DNA of 64,000 nucleotides from 'Nostoc azollae' 0708 (GTDB lineage: Bacteria > Cyanobacteriota > Cyanobacteriia > Cyanobacteriales > Nostocaceae), in assembly GCF_000196515.1 (NCBI RefSeq), contig NC_014248.1:4592001-4656000 (forward strand), written 5' to 3'. A model generated the notes under the pieces. That model was not told where the DNA came from. It searched no databases and saw only the letters and a program-made list of their open reading frames with translations. Of this stretch, positions 1 through 9,852 are shown piece by piece. How positions within the stretch are numbered: the stretch's first letter is position 1; the number at the start of each line of letters is the position of its first letter. The translations under genes were made by a program, and so were the position numbers.

Positions 1-1296
1 CTGCGGGGTCATGTAAGAATTAGCGGGGCAAAAAATTCAGCACTGGTAATCATGGCTGGGGCTTTGCTTTGTTCAGGAGATTGTCGTATTCGCAACGTCC
101 CCCTATTAGCGGACGTAGAGCGCATGGGGCAAGTTTTATCAGCTTTAGGTTTGCGCTTAACCAGAAACAGCGACATTTTAGATGTCAATGCCAGAAAAAT
201 TAGCACATCTAAAGCACCTTATGAACTAGTTACCCAACTGCGAGCCAGTTTTTTTGCCATCGGGCCAATATTGGCACGAATGGGAATAGCACAGATGCCA
301 TTACCGGGGGGTTGTGCCATTGGTGCTAGACCTGTTGATTTGCACGTCAGGGGACTGCAAGCAATGGGAGCAGAAGTGCAAATTGAGCATGGTATTTGTA
401 ATGCCTACGTGCCTGGTAATAATGGCAGATTGAAGGGTGCGAAAATTTACTTAGATACTCCCAGCGTTGGTGCAACAGAAACCCTTATGATGGCAGCTAC
501 CCTAGCAGATGGGGAAACTATCCTTGAAAATGCGGCCAGAGAACCAGAAGTAGTGGATTTAGCTAACTTCTGTAAATCAATGGGAGCAAAAATTCAAGGT
601 CCAGGCACAAGTACTATTACTATCGTTGGTGTTGATAAATTACATTCTACCGACTATTCAATTATTCCCGATCGCATTGAAACAGGAACTTTTTTACTCG
701 CCGCAGCCATGACTCGTTCGGAACTGTTGCTCTCTCCAGTAGCACCAGATCATTTAATTCCCGTCATTGCCAAATTGCGAGATATTGGCGTACCCATCAT
801 TGAAGAAGCATCAGACTGTTTGCGCGTTTTGCCAGCAGAAAAACTCAAAGCTACAGATATTGATACTTTGCCCCATCCGGGTTTTCCTACAGATATGCAA
901 GCGCCATTTATGTCATTGCTGACTTTGGCAGAAGGTGACAGCATCATTAATGAATCTGTGTTTGAAAATCGTCTGCGTCATGCTTCTGAGTTAAATCGCT
1001 TGGGAGCAGATATTCGCGTTAAAGGTAATACTGCCTTTGTGCGGGGAGTACCAATGTTATCCGGTGCACCAGTCATAGGCACGGATTTACGAGCATCCGC
1101 AGCCTTGGTGATAGCAGGACTAGCCGCAGAAGGACAAACCACCATTCAAGGATTAAACCACCTAGATCGTGGTTATGATCGCCTGGATATAAAATTGCAG
1201 CAACTCGGAGCAAAGATTATCCGTATAAACGAAGCATCAGCAGATGCAGAATTACATAGGAATAGCAGTAATCCTCCGGCTTCGGTATCTATCTAG
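1..1296 (+). CDS. murA: UDP-N-acetylglucosamine 1-carboxyvinyltransferase (5' end outside window)
   Basis: MurA catalyses the first committed step of peptidoglycan synthesis in the cytoplasm, moving enolpyruvate from PEP to UDP-GlcNAc. The frame is open from base 1 and already reads the conserved start region [11 protein letters not shown], so only a short N-terminal piece is missing. The active-site loop with the catalytic cysteine, [12 protein letters not shown], is at about codon 105 of the visible frame. The C-terminal inside-out alpha/beta barrel repeats run to a stop at 1294-1296, with [16 protein letters not shown] near the end. A strong hairpin follows 30 bp downstream. The gene looks intact, and family length (about 430-450 aa) fits. 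Confidence 0.95.
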   Translation: MRGHVRISGAKNSALVIMAGALLCSGDCRIRNVPLLADVERMGQVLSALGLRLTRNSDILDVNARKISTSKAPYELVTQLRASFFAIGPILARMGIAQMPLPGGCAIGARPVDLHVRGLQAMGAEVQIEHGICNAYVPGNNGRLKGAKIYLDTPSVGATETLMMAATLADGETILENAAREPEVVDLANFCKSMGAKIQGPGTSTITIVGVDKLHSTDYSIIPDRIETGTFLLAAAMTRSELLLSPVAPDHLIPVIAKLRDIGVPIIEEASDCLRVLPAEKLKATDIDTLPHPGFPTDMQAPFMSLLTLAEGDSIINESVFENRLRHASELNRLGADIRVKGNTAFVRGVPMLSGAPVIGTDLRASAALVIAGLAAEGQTTIQGLNHLDRGYDRLDIKLQQLGAKIIRINEASADAELHRNSSNPPASVSI

Positions 1297-1325
1297 AGTT
1301 AGGGGATTTGGTATTTGGTGACTTG

Positions 1326-1374
1326 ATGGCGGATTTTACCTGTTGATGAAATATCAACAGGTAAAATCCGCCAT
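1326..1374 (+). terminator. 22-bp perfect hairpin after murA
   Basis: A perfect 22-bp stem (1326-1347 with 1353-1374) has a 5-nt loop and is followed by a T-rich run at 1378-1387. The stem is longer than a typical intrinsic terminator, but its position right behind murA fits transcription termination. It could also be a small palindromic repeat serving as one. Confidence 0.6.
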
Positions 1375-1388
1375 TAGTTTATTTTTTT

Positions 1389-1510
1389 AGGACTTACGCA
1401 AGTGTCACAATCAAATCTCTCGTATGGTGCGTCAGATGCCGAAAATCTATTGATATTAACCAATATATAGGTCTGACGCACCATACTAATATGCCAGTTG
1501 GGTAAGTCCT
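1389..1510. repeat. 122-bp MITE-like element
   Basis: The ends are inverted copies of AGGACTTAC (1389-1397 and 1502-1510). Inside lies a second inverted pair, TATGGTGCGTCAGA at 1423-1436 and its complement at 1472-1485. There is no coding potential. Small non-autonomous elements with AGGACTTACGCA-type ends are common in cyanobacteria. Confidence 0.65.
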
Positions 1511-1649
1511 GTTTTTATTGAATTTACTAAAATGCTACGCACTACTTCAGAGGATGTTTGAAAAGTCCTTAGTAGCGATCACCAGTACCACTCTACTGAA
1601 ATCGCTATACTATCTGTGGGAGTTGTATTTTTTATTGATTACCATAATT

Positions 1650-2528
1650 ATGTCTTTACTTAAAACCCGCCTAATTGGTTTAAAAGCTGACTCATTCCGC
1701 CATCCTCTGGACTTGGAAGCAACGAAAACTCTCAAGCAAGTTCCAGGGATAGATATGATGGTGCGAAATTGGGTAGGACCAATGGCTGAACAGGTTTTCT
1801 ATGTAGAAAATATTGCTTCTAGTATTTTGGTAGGTGAAAAACAATTACCTGATTTACACAATTTATTATTAGAAGCTTGCAAAACTTTAGATATTGAGCC
1901 ACCACAGTTATATGTCCGCCAACATCCTGCGCCTAATGCTTATACATTTGCAATGCGTGGTAAACAGCCTTTTGTGGTTCTGCACACTTCCTTAATTGAT
2001 ATTCTCACACCAGAGGAAATTCAAGCTGTAATTGCCCATGAGTTGGGACATCTCAAATGTGACCACAGCGTTTATTTAACACCTGTGAATTTATTAGTCT
2101 TAGCCGCAGCAATTTTACCTAATGTCGGTGCTGTTGTAGCTCAAGCATTACAGGCACAATTATTAGAATGGGTACGTTGTGCTGAGTTTACCTGCGATCG
2201 CGCCGCTTTGTTAGCTACCCAAAACCCCAAAGTTGTCATGTCAGTATTAATGAAGTTAGCCGGTGGTTCTCCCACCTTAGCACCCAAGCTAAATCTTGAT
2301 GCCTTTGTTGCCCAAGCACATGCTTATGATGACATCAGCAAAACCCAACTTGGAGTCATGGTAAAAGAAGCCCGCACCGCCCAATTAAGTCATCCAGTAC
2401 CAGTATTACGAGCCAGGGAAATTGACCGTTGGAGTAGTAGTTTAGAGTACCAGAAATTACTGCAAAATCACGGTTTTAATGACAAGGTTGAAACCGCACC
2501 CAAAGGCGGCGGATGGCGCAATTGGTAA
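1650..2528 (+). CDS. M48-family zinc metalloprotease
   Basis: A membrane-associated M48 (HtpX/Ste24-like) peptidase, about 292 aa. The zinc motif HELGH is at residues 130-134 and the third-ligand segment CAEFTCDRAALL at about 177-188. A hydrophobic stretch follows the zinc motif (PVNLLVLAAAILPNVGAVV). I chose the ATG at 1650 (MSLLKTRLIGLKADSF) because it matches the usual compact N-terminus. The frame is open further upstream from 1518, but that stretch is unlike the family and overlaps the tail of a repeat (GGATGTTTGAAAA). Family role: quality control of membrane proteins. The specific substrate is unknown. Confidence 0.85.
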   Translation: MSLLKTRLIGLKADSFRHPLDLEATKTLKQVPGIDMMVRNWVGPMAEQVFYVENIASSILVGEKQLPDLHNLLLEACKTLDIEPPQLYVRQHPAPNAYTFAMRGKQPFVVLHTSLIDILTPEEIQAVIAHELGHLKCDHSVYLTPVNLLVLAAAILPNVGAVVAQALQAQLLEWVRCAEFTCDRAALLATQNPKVVMSVLMKLAGGSPTLAPKLNLDAFVAQAHAYDDISKTQLGVMVKEARTAQLSHPVPVLRAREIDRWSSSLEYQKLLQNHGFNDKVETAPKGGGWRNW

Positions 2529-2563
2529 ATACAGGTGACAGGAAAGCAGGCGAAGTGCAAGAG

Positions 2564-3683
2564 ATGAACTCACCCATAAACTTATTTGAATATGAACGAC
2601 TAGCAAAAGAACATCTTTCACAGATGGCTTTTGATTATTACAGCAGTGGTGCGTGGGATGAAATAACCTTGCAGGATAATCGTGCCGCTTTTTCACGAGT
2701 GAAACTCCGTCCTACAATGCTAGTGGATCTGAGTGAGATTAACCTGACAACCAAAGTTTTGGGTGCATCTTTGCAATTAGCAAGGGTAATTGCACCCATG
2801 GCTTTTCAATGTCTTGCACATCCAGAAGGGGAAATTGCTACAGCCTCCGCTGCGGCTTCAGCAGGTATAGCCATGGTGTTGAGTACATTGTCTACCAAGA
2901 GTTTGGAAGAAGTTGCAACAGTTTCCAATCGTTTACAATGGTTTCAGCTTGACATCCATCCACAAAGATAGGGGTTTAAATCGTGCTTTGGTAGAAAGAG
3001 CCTACACGGCAGGTTATCAAGCACTGTGTTTAACTGTCAATGCGCCGATCTTGGGAAAGCGAGAACGAGATCAACGCAATGAATTTACCTTACCCCCTGG
3101 TTTGCATCCTGCTAGTTTAACCAAGATATCAGGATTAGACATTCCTCATGCCCAGAGAGAATCTGGGTTATTAACCTATTTTGCCCAACAAATTAACCCT
3201 GCGCTGACTTGGAAAGATTTGGAATGGTTGCAATCTCTGAGTCCGCTACCGTTTGTATTGAAAGGGATTTTACGGGGTAATGATGCAGTGAGGGCTGTAG
3301 AATATAGCGCTCAAGGGATTGTGGTTTCTAATCATGGTGGTAGACAATTAGATGGTGTGATCGCATCCTTAGATGCCCTACCGGAAATCATAGCAGCAGT
3401 AGACGGTAGAGCAGGAGTCCTATGAGATGGAGGTATTCGTCGTGGTACAGACATCCTCAAAGCCTTAGCCATCGGCGCAAAAGCTGTCTTCATCGCCGGT
3501 CGCCCTGTCTTATGGGGATTGGCGGTATCTAGAAAAACAGGAGTATCTGAAATCATCTCCCTACTCAAAGATGAGTTAACCACCGCCATGGCACTCAGCG
3601 GCTGTGCTAATTTGCAAGATATTGATTCAACTTTGTTGATACTCCTACGGGTATCAAAACATCGCCTAGGTCGTTTTAATTAA
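2564..3683 (+). pseudogene. FMN-dependent alpha-hydroxy-acid oxidase (lactate/glycolate oxidase type), broken
   Basis: The product would be a TIM-barrel flavoprotein that oxidises L-2-hydroxy acids. The frame starts at ATG 2564 (MNSPINLFEYERLAKE). It runs to the strand reading WFQLD, then shifts frame at 2954-2961, where the tetranucleotide ATCC is tandemly duplicated. Deleting one copy restores the expected IHKDRGL. The second frame carries the FMN/active-site segment VVSNHGGRQLDGV and hits TGA at 3423-3425, where the family has a leucine codon inside VLLDGGIRRGTD. After that codon the same frame continues to TAA at 3681-3683. So there are two independent lesions and the gene is almost certainly non-functional. 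Confidence 0.9.
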
Positions 3684-3805
3684 AAGCCGTGGGATTCTTG
3701 CATCTTCGGAATTCCAATGAATTTACCCTCAGCAAGCACTTGACCGTCTGCCCAAGGGCTGCATACCCTCTTTGGAGGACGACTTGTGCGGCTGCAACAT
3801 CTCTA
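3680..3805 (-). pseudogene. TnpB (IS200/IS605-type) C-terminal relic, left part
   Basis: Read on the minus strand this gives RDVAAAQVVLQRGYAALGQTV, then after a one-base shift LAEGKFIGIPKMQESHGF and stop. That is typical of the end of cyanobacterial TnpB just after its zinc ribbon. It is cut at 3805 by the inserted IS1634-type pair. Joining the flanks across that insertion (to 8026 onward) extends the frame to GFPRDVAAAQ. Only the last ~40 codons are recognisable. Confidence 0.6.
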
Positions 3806-5792
3806 TCCCACCTTCGGCACCCTAACTGTCACAGATAGTAGTACACAAGAACTAAAGCTCCTGCAAGGAAGAAAAGGCTCAATGAGAATAAATATGATTA
3901 AAATGGCAATAGACTGAGAGAATAAAGTTTTGTAAAGAAGATAAAAGAAAAGAAAATTTAATGATTTAAAAATTAAATTAGAACAGAAGAAGAAATGATT
4001 TAATCACAACAGGAGTTGTGGATAATTCTGTTGTGAAATCAAAGGTTCAAAAAATGGAAATTCAAAACCTAGACCATTTAGGCATAGTAGCAGGAATAAT
4101 AGACGCCATAGGAGTAGTAGAAATAATCCTTGAAATTGGTGAGAAAGTAAGTCCGGGTCATGTAGTAAAAGCCATGATAATCAACGGGTTAGGATTTGTA
4201 TGAAAACCCTTATATATGTTTCCCCAAGATTTTGAAACAATCCCCTGTGACCATCTAATAGGACCAGGAGTAACACCAGAATATCTCAAGGACGATAAAC
4301 TGGGGAGAGTCATGGATAAACTATTTATAAAAGGATTGGATAGAATATTCTTTATTGTCGCCTTAAAAGCAGCCCAAAAATTTGGAGTATCCCTATAATC
4401 AGGGCATCTAGACTCATCATAAATGGACGTACATGGGCAATATAATACCAGCTTACCAGAAGTAATATTTGAGAGTCAAAAAGTAGGAAATAATCAAGAA
4501 CTAGAAGAATTAGCAGTAAAATCACCAAAGGAAATAACTATCACTTACAGTTATTCTGGTGACCATAGACCGGAGTTAAAACAGTTCATTATAGAAATGA
4601 TATGTTCAGGAGATGGAGACAGACCAATATATATTTTTATAACTAGCATCGGGAAACCAAGCAGATTCATCATGCTTTGGTAAAATAGCAGTAGAGTACC
4701 AAAAACAATTAAAAGTTAACAGTCTCATAGTAGCAGACTGGGCCTTATATACAGAATCAAATCTGAAAATGATGAATGATGTCAGATTTAACCTGGTTAT
4801 GTCCAGTGCCATTAAGCGTAGAATCAGCACAATGATGAATATCAACATTACCAGAAGCAGAATTTGTTGATAGTAACTTCCCCGGATATAAACTAGCTTC
4901 AAAAACAGTGAATTATCCAGGAATAGAACAAAGATGGTTAGTAGTGCAAAGTCAAGAAAGAAGAGAATTCAGACCTGGGTAAGCTCTCACAAAAAATTAC
5001 CAAGGCACAATCAAAAGCTGTACAAGATTTCAAAAAGTTATCACCAGAAAAATTTGCTTGTGAAGCTGATGCTATCAAGGGGTTATCTAAACTATTACAA
5101 CAATTCAAATATCACCAAATTAACCAGAGTAACGTTACTCAAATCAAATCTAAGAAAAAAGATAGTTCAGGAGAGATATCCTCTGAAATATCAGCTACAT
5201 TCTCCCAGAATGAAAGTAAAATTAATACAGAATTTCTGAGGGCAGGGCGTTTTATTATTGCTACAAACCTTTTGGATTCAAATGAACTTACCCATGACTC
5301 CATCTTGAATGAATATAAAGCTGAACAGTCTTGCGAGAGAGGGTTTGGTTTTCTCAAAGACCCATTATTTTTCGCAGACAGTATTTTCCTAAAAAGTCCA
5401 GAGAGAATAGAGTCCCTGGGAATGATGATGGGTTTATATCTGCTGGTTTATACTTTAGGGCAACGACAAATTAGAACCCCTTTGAGAGAGTCTAAATCAA
5501 CCGTAAAAAATCAATTAGGCAAACCAACTGACCGACCCACTTTACGCTGGATTTTTCCATGCTTTTAGTCTATTCATTTAGTTGCACTTAACTAAGAAAA
5601 AAACATCTCTCCCTGGACTTAAGAGAGAGATTTCATTGTAAATCTTTTACCATATCATTGTTTTCCCTACTATCAATTAGTTACCTAATTTTTCTCTCTA
5701 TTAATTTAATTTCTATCACAAAATAAGCTAATGTATTTGATTTATAGCTCTATTTTACTATGTCCATAATTTCTTTTTTTACTTCGATTTAT
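3806..5792 (+). mobile_element. IS1634-type element, left arm of a giant palindrome
   Basis: The outer tip is CCCACCTTCGGCACCCTAAC at 3807. The whole segment to 5792 reappears inverted at 6019-8020, with few differences and small indels. The outer ends of the pair are flanked by the same 5 bp, CTCTA (3801-3805 and 8021-8025). I could not find an inner inverted tip for this copy, so the part after 5570 may not belong to the original IS. Confidence 0.75.
4018..5568 (+). pseudogene. IS1634-family (DUF4277) transposase, left copy
   Basis: The N-terminal DUF4277 part (HLGIVAGIIDAIGVVEI) is in frame with the next fragment (MFPQDFETIPCDHLIGPG), separated only by TGA at 4201-4203. Further pieces continue through ESQKVGNNQELEELAVKSP, then several shifts, and finish with CERGFGFLKDPLFFADSIF and PTDRPTLRWIFPCF. 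The frame is broken by at least one nonsense codon and several frameshifts, so it is inactive. The start is GTG 4018 with CAGGAG just upstream; an internal ATG at 4054 is also possible. Confidence 0.85.
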
Positions 5793-6018
5793 CCCACATT
5801 CGGCACCCTAAACTGCCACAGAGAGAAATTACGGAGAGAAAAAATCCAAGGGAGCATAAAAACAAAAATATGCAGTGAAAAAAGGCATTGGAGAAACAGT
5901 AAAGCACCAAAAATAGCATCAAAAGCTATTCTCAATAAGGAGCAATAAGAAAGAACACCGCCCAGAGGAGTCAACAGATAAATGAAGATATTCAAGAGAT
6001 AAATCATAACTTAGACTA
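5793..6018. other. Spacer of the giant palindrome with a third IS tip
   Basis: This is the 226 bp between the arms. It opens with CCCACATTCGGCACCCTAAA, a diverged copy of the outer IS tip in the same orientation as the left end. The rest is A-rich with no convincing gene. It probably holds the stub of another, older IS copy. Confidence 0.5.
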
Positions 6019-8020
6019 ATAAATCGAAGTAAAAAAAGAAATTATGGACATAGTAAAATAGAGCTATAAATCAAATACATTAGCTTATTTTGTGATAGAA
6101 ATTAAATTAATAGAGAGAAAAATTAGGTAACTAATTGATAGTAGGGAAAACAATGATATGGTAAAAGATTTACAATGAAATCTCTCTCTTAAGTCCAGGG
6201 AGAGATGTTTTTTTCTTAGTTAAGTGCAACTAAATGAATAGACTAAAAGCATGGAAAAATCCAGCGTAAAGTGGGTCGGTCAGTTGGTTTGCCTAATTGA
6301 TTTTTTACGGTTGATTTAGACTCTCTCAAAGGGGTTCTAATTTGTCGTTGCCCTAAAGTATAAACCAGCAGATATAAACCCATCATCATTCCCAGGGACT
6401 CTATTCTCTCTGGACTTTTTAGGGAAATACTGTCTGCAAAAAATAATGGGTCCTTGAGAAAACCAAACCCTCTCTGGCAAGACTGTTGAGCTTTATTTAC
6501 ATTGAGCTTTATATTCACTCAAGATGGAGTCATGGGTAAGTTCATTTGAATCCAAAAGGTTTGTAGCAATAATAAAACGCCCTGCCCTCAGAAATTCTGT
6601 ATTAATTTTACTTTCATTCTGGGAGAATGTAGCTGATATTTCAGAGGATATCTCTCCTGAACTATCTTTTTTCTTAGATTTGATTTGAGTAACGTTACTC
6701 TGGTTAATTTAGTGATATTTGAATTGTTGTAATAGTTTAGATAACCCCTTGATAGCATCAGCTTCACAAGCAAATTTTTCTGGTGATAACTTTTTGAAAT
6801 CTTGTACAGCTTTTGATTGTGCCTTGGTAATTTTTTGTGAGAGTTTACCCAGGTCTGAATTCTCTTCTTTCTTGACTTTGCACTACTAACCATCTTTGTT
6901 CTATTCATGGATAATTTACTGTTTTTGAAGCTAGTTTATATCCGGGTAAGTTACTATCAACAAATTCTGGTTATGGTAATGTTGATATTCATCATTGTGC
7001 TGATTCTACGCTTAATGGCACTGGACATAACCAGCTTAAATCTGACATCATTCATCATTTTTAGATTTGATTCTGTATATAAGGACCAGTCTGCTACTAT
7101 GAGACTGTTAACTTTTAATTGTTTTTGGTACTCTACTGCTATTTTAGCAAAGCATGATGAATCTGCTTGGTTTCCCGATGCTAGTTTTAAAAATATATAT
7201 TGGTATGTCTCCATCTCCTGAACATATCATTTCTATGATGGACTGTTTTAACTCCGGTCTATGGTCACCAGAATAACCGTAGGTGATGGTTATTTCTTTT
7301 GGTGATTTTACTGCTAATTCTTCTAGTTCTTGATTATTTCCTACTTTTTGACTCTCAAATATTACTTCTGGTAAGCTGGTATTATATTGCCCATGTACGT
7401 CCATTTATGATGAGTCTAGATGCCCTGCTCATAGGGATACTCCAAATTTTTGGGCTGCTTTTAAGGCGACAATAAAGAATATTCTATCCAATCCTTTTAT
7501 AAATAGTTTATCCATGACTCTCCCCAGTTTATCGTCCTTGAGATATTCTGGTGTTACTCCTGGTCCTATTAGATGGTCACAGGGGATTGTTTCAAAATCT
7601 TGGGGAAACATATATAAGGGTTTTCATACAAATCCTAACCCGTTGATTATCATGGCTTTTACTACATGACCCGGACTTACTTTCTCACCAATTTCAAGGA
7701 TTATTTCTACTACTCCTATGGCGTCTATTATTCCTGCTACTATGCCTAAATGGTCTAGGTTTTGAATTTCCATTTTTTGAACCTTTGATTTCACAACAGA
7801 ATTATCCACAACTCCTGTTGTGATTAAATCATTTCTTCTTCTGTTCTAATTTAATTTTTAAATCATTAAATTTTCTTTTCTTTTATCTTCTTTACAAAAC
7901 TTTATTCTCTCAGTCTATTGCCATTTTAATCATATTTATTCTCATTGAGCCTTTTCTTCCTTGCAGGAGCTTTAGTTCTTGTGTACTACTATCTGTGACA
8001 GTTAGGGTGCCGAAGGTGGG
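6019..8020 (-). mobile_element. IS1634-type element, right arm of the giant palindrome
   Basis: Inverted copy of 3806-5792. The outer tip at 8020 is the complement of CCCACCTTCGGCACCC. It differs from the left arm by scattered substitutions and small indels, for example a short duplication near 6490-6520. The flank CTCTA at 8021-8025 matches the left flank. Confidence 0.75.
6243..7809 (-). pseudogene. IS1634-family (DUF4277) transposase, right copy
   Basis: This is the mirror of the left copy, with the same fragments in the same order and the same first nonsense codon separating the DUF4277 part from MFPQDFETIPCDHL. Later fragments read KEITITYGYSGDHRPELKQ, METYQYIFLKLASGNQADSS and FLKDPLFFADSISLKSPER. 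It is inactive. Because both copies share the disabling mutation, decay preceded the duplication, or the arms have been homogenised since. Confidence 0.85.
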
Positions 8021-8158
8021 CTCTAGGGAAGCCTTGATTACGTTCCCACATTCATACAAAAGCTTGCTCATTGATAATTCTTCCCCAATCCCTAAATAAG
8101 TCTAAATACCTGTTGCCAAAATAAGAAAATAGGCTAAACTTACAATAGTGACACCCAA

Positions 8159-8240
8159 GGGCAGGTGGCGGAATTGGTAGACGCACCGCACTCAAAATGC
8201 GGCACCGAAAGGTATAGGAGTTCGATTCTCCTCCTGCCCA
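8159..8240 (+). tRNA. tRNA-Leu (anticodon CAA)
   Basis: The acceptor stem GGGCAGG pairs with CCTGCCC and is followed by discriminator A. The D-arm reads TGGCGGAATTGGTAGACGCA. The anticodon stem CCGCA/TGCGG encloses the loop CTCAAAA, giving anticodon CAA. There is a variable arm and a TTCGATTC T-loop. Length is 82 nt and CCA is not encoded. A Tn7-like relic begins just downstream. Confidence 0.95.
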
Positions 8241-8274
8241 CTTTGAAAAACTTTTGTCGGCATATGAACTTGTG

Positions 8275-8319
8275 ATTGGAATCATAACTTTGTCGCAACG
8301 GCAAAGTTATGATTCCAAT
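8275..8319. repeat. 18-bp perfect inverted repeat downstream of tRNA-Leu
   Basis: The arms are 8275-8292 and 8302-8319 around a 9-nt centre TCGCAACGG. There is no T-tract, so it is not a standard intrinsic terminator. It lies 35 bp past the tRNA and ahead of the Tn7-like relic. It may belong to the transposon end or the attachment region. Confidence 0.5.
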
Positions 8320-8468
8320 TCAATTCAGCAAGGTTATGCTTCAAGTTAATTCTAGCAAGTTTAGATTAGGTAAAATACAGGTGAGAGGTACGCCATTTCT
8401 GTGTCTCTAGCCCGTATTACATTCAAGATAGGCAAGAGTTCCAAGACCAATTCAGATTAGATATAAAT

Positions 8469-9740
8469 TTAGACTCCAAGTTCACGTGGTGTTTTATCTA
8501 AAAATGTACGGACTTGCTTATATCTAAAATGACCCGGATTAGCCATTAGTTCAGATACACTAAATTCTGTAGGATATTCTCCTTGGTGATGCAGTTTAAT
8601 CACAATTTGTTGAACTTCCTTCCATGACTGCTCTATTTTCCTGATGTGACAAGCTTTCGTATAAATAAGGTATCTGGCTGAAATTTTATTGCTTAAATCT
8701 GGTAGGTGGTTAACAATTAATTGTCCGCTTATCATATCCTATACGTATAGAAACCTCTTTCATGGTTCGTGGTGGATCTTCTTCACTTGCAAGGACTGCT
8801 AGTAAAAAATCTTTGCCTCGATTAGAGTCGAATGATTTTTGAGGTGTTCTTGGTGTGCGTGAAGGTATTAAATATCTGTGTAATGTCTTTGTATAAGAAT
8901 TATTATACAGGTTATCTGTATTAAGAAAGTCTAGGAAAGAGATTTCAAGGCGATAGCAGATCTTTAGTAGCATATCCAGCACTAGTTAGTAGAGCTTTTT
9001 TAGTTTGCCACATGCACAAAGTCTTCTTCGGTATTCCCATTAAGCTGCCTGCTAGTCTCCTTGAAGAGGTAGAAAAACATGATAGCGATTATGCCCATGG
9101 CGACTCGGAGCAAAAGGCAGGAAACAAAGAGTTTTCCAGCAAGGGTGTTTTTGTTGAACAGGTCATTAGAATTGTAAAAATATCCCGGGTACCTCAACAA
9201 AGATTTCCCCTGAATTCCCCAATTTACTCACAAGTAATTCTTACTAACTATTTGTGGTTTAGTCACATTAGGAAGTGGTTCATTAGTTTTGCCCATTTCA
9301 TAAATGTTATGGATATGAGGTCAGTTATGAATTTGTCATCAACATCTTCATGGATAGTTCCTATCATTAACTATTCCCAACCCTTATTCTTTCCTGGGCT
9401 CTTTCCTCATCTTAACACTATGGAAAGCTAGACACAGACTCGTTTCTAAATTTTCGGCCGTGTCTAGTAATTGAAGTGCCTGAACTAAATCTTGTGCCAT
9501 ATCTTCTGTACTGTTCACAGCCGTTGCACACTCGAAAAAGGCACTTAATCCCCTACTAGTAATATGTTTGATAAATTTTGTCTTAGCAAGTGAGGCAATT
9601 TCTCTGACAATCAACACGCTAGGAAGTACATTGTGAGATTCAGAAAGGCGAGCGATATAGCCTGTCAAACTTTCCACGTAATGTGTCCCAATGCCAAGAG
9701 ACTTTAGTTGATATAGGTTACTACGTTTAGGTATACAAGG
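8469..9740 (-). pseudogene. TniQ/TnsD-family target selector, second copy (decayed)
   Basis: TniQ-family proteins choose the target of Tn7-like transposons and bridge to TnsC. From about 9740 the minus strand reads CIPKRSNLYQLKSLGIGTHY then VESLTGYIARLSESHNV, the classic TniQ N-terminus. The C-terminal part is preserved as two shifted frames: a helix-turn-helix-like block (MKEVSIRIGYDKRTI) and a second block (VSELMANPGHFRYKQVRTFL) ending RELGV. The middle, where the zinc finger should be, does not read as TniQ. At about 9000-9306 it carries a different minus-strand frame with one membrane-like segment and an in-frame TGA, which I cannot identify. At least two frameshifts; inactive. Confidence 0.75.
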
Positions 9741-9852
9741 CTTTTATAAATCCCATGAATTGTATGTAATTCGCACATTTACTCCTAAGTTTTTTTATAT
9801 TGAGTAAATTAATTGCGTATGAAGAATTTCCTTGTCATTGGAAAGTACTTTA

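Noticed and set aside
1518-1649. N-terminal extension of the M48 protease
   Set aside because: The frame is open, but the residues are unlike the family and overlap a repeat tip; ATG 1650 fits homologues.
8052-8285. Minus-strand open frame across tRNA-Leu
   Set aside because: It lies over the tRNA gene and has no protein character beyond being open.
9012-9431. 139-codon plus-strand frame
   Set aside because: Antisense to the TniQ relic; it lacks a ribosome site and any recognisable motif, so a chance frame in decayed DNA is more likely.
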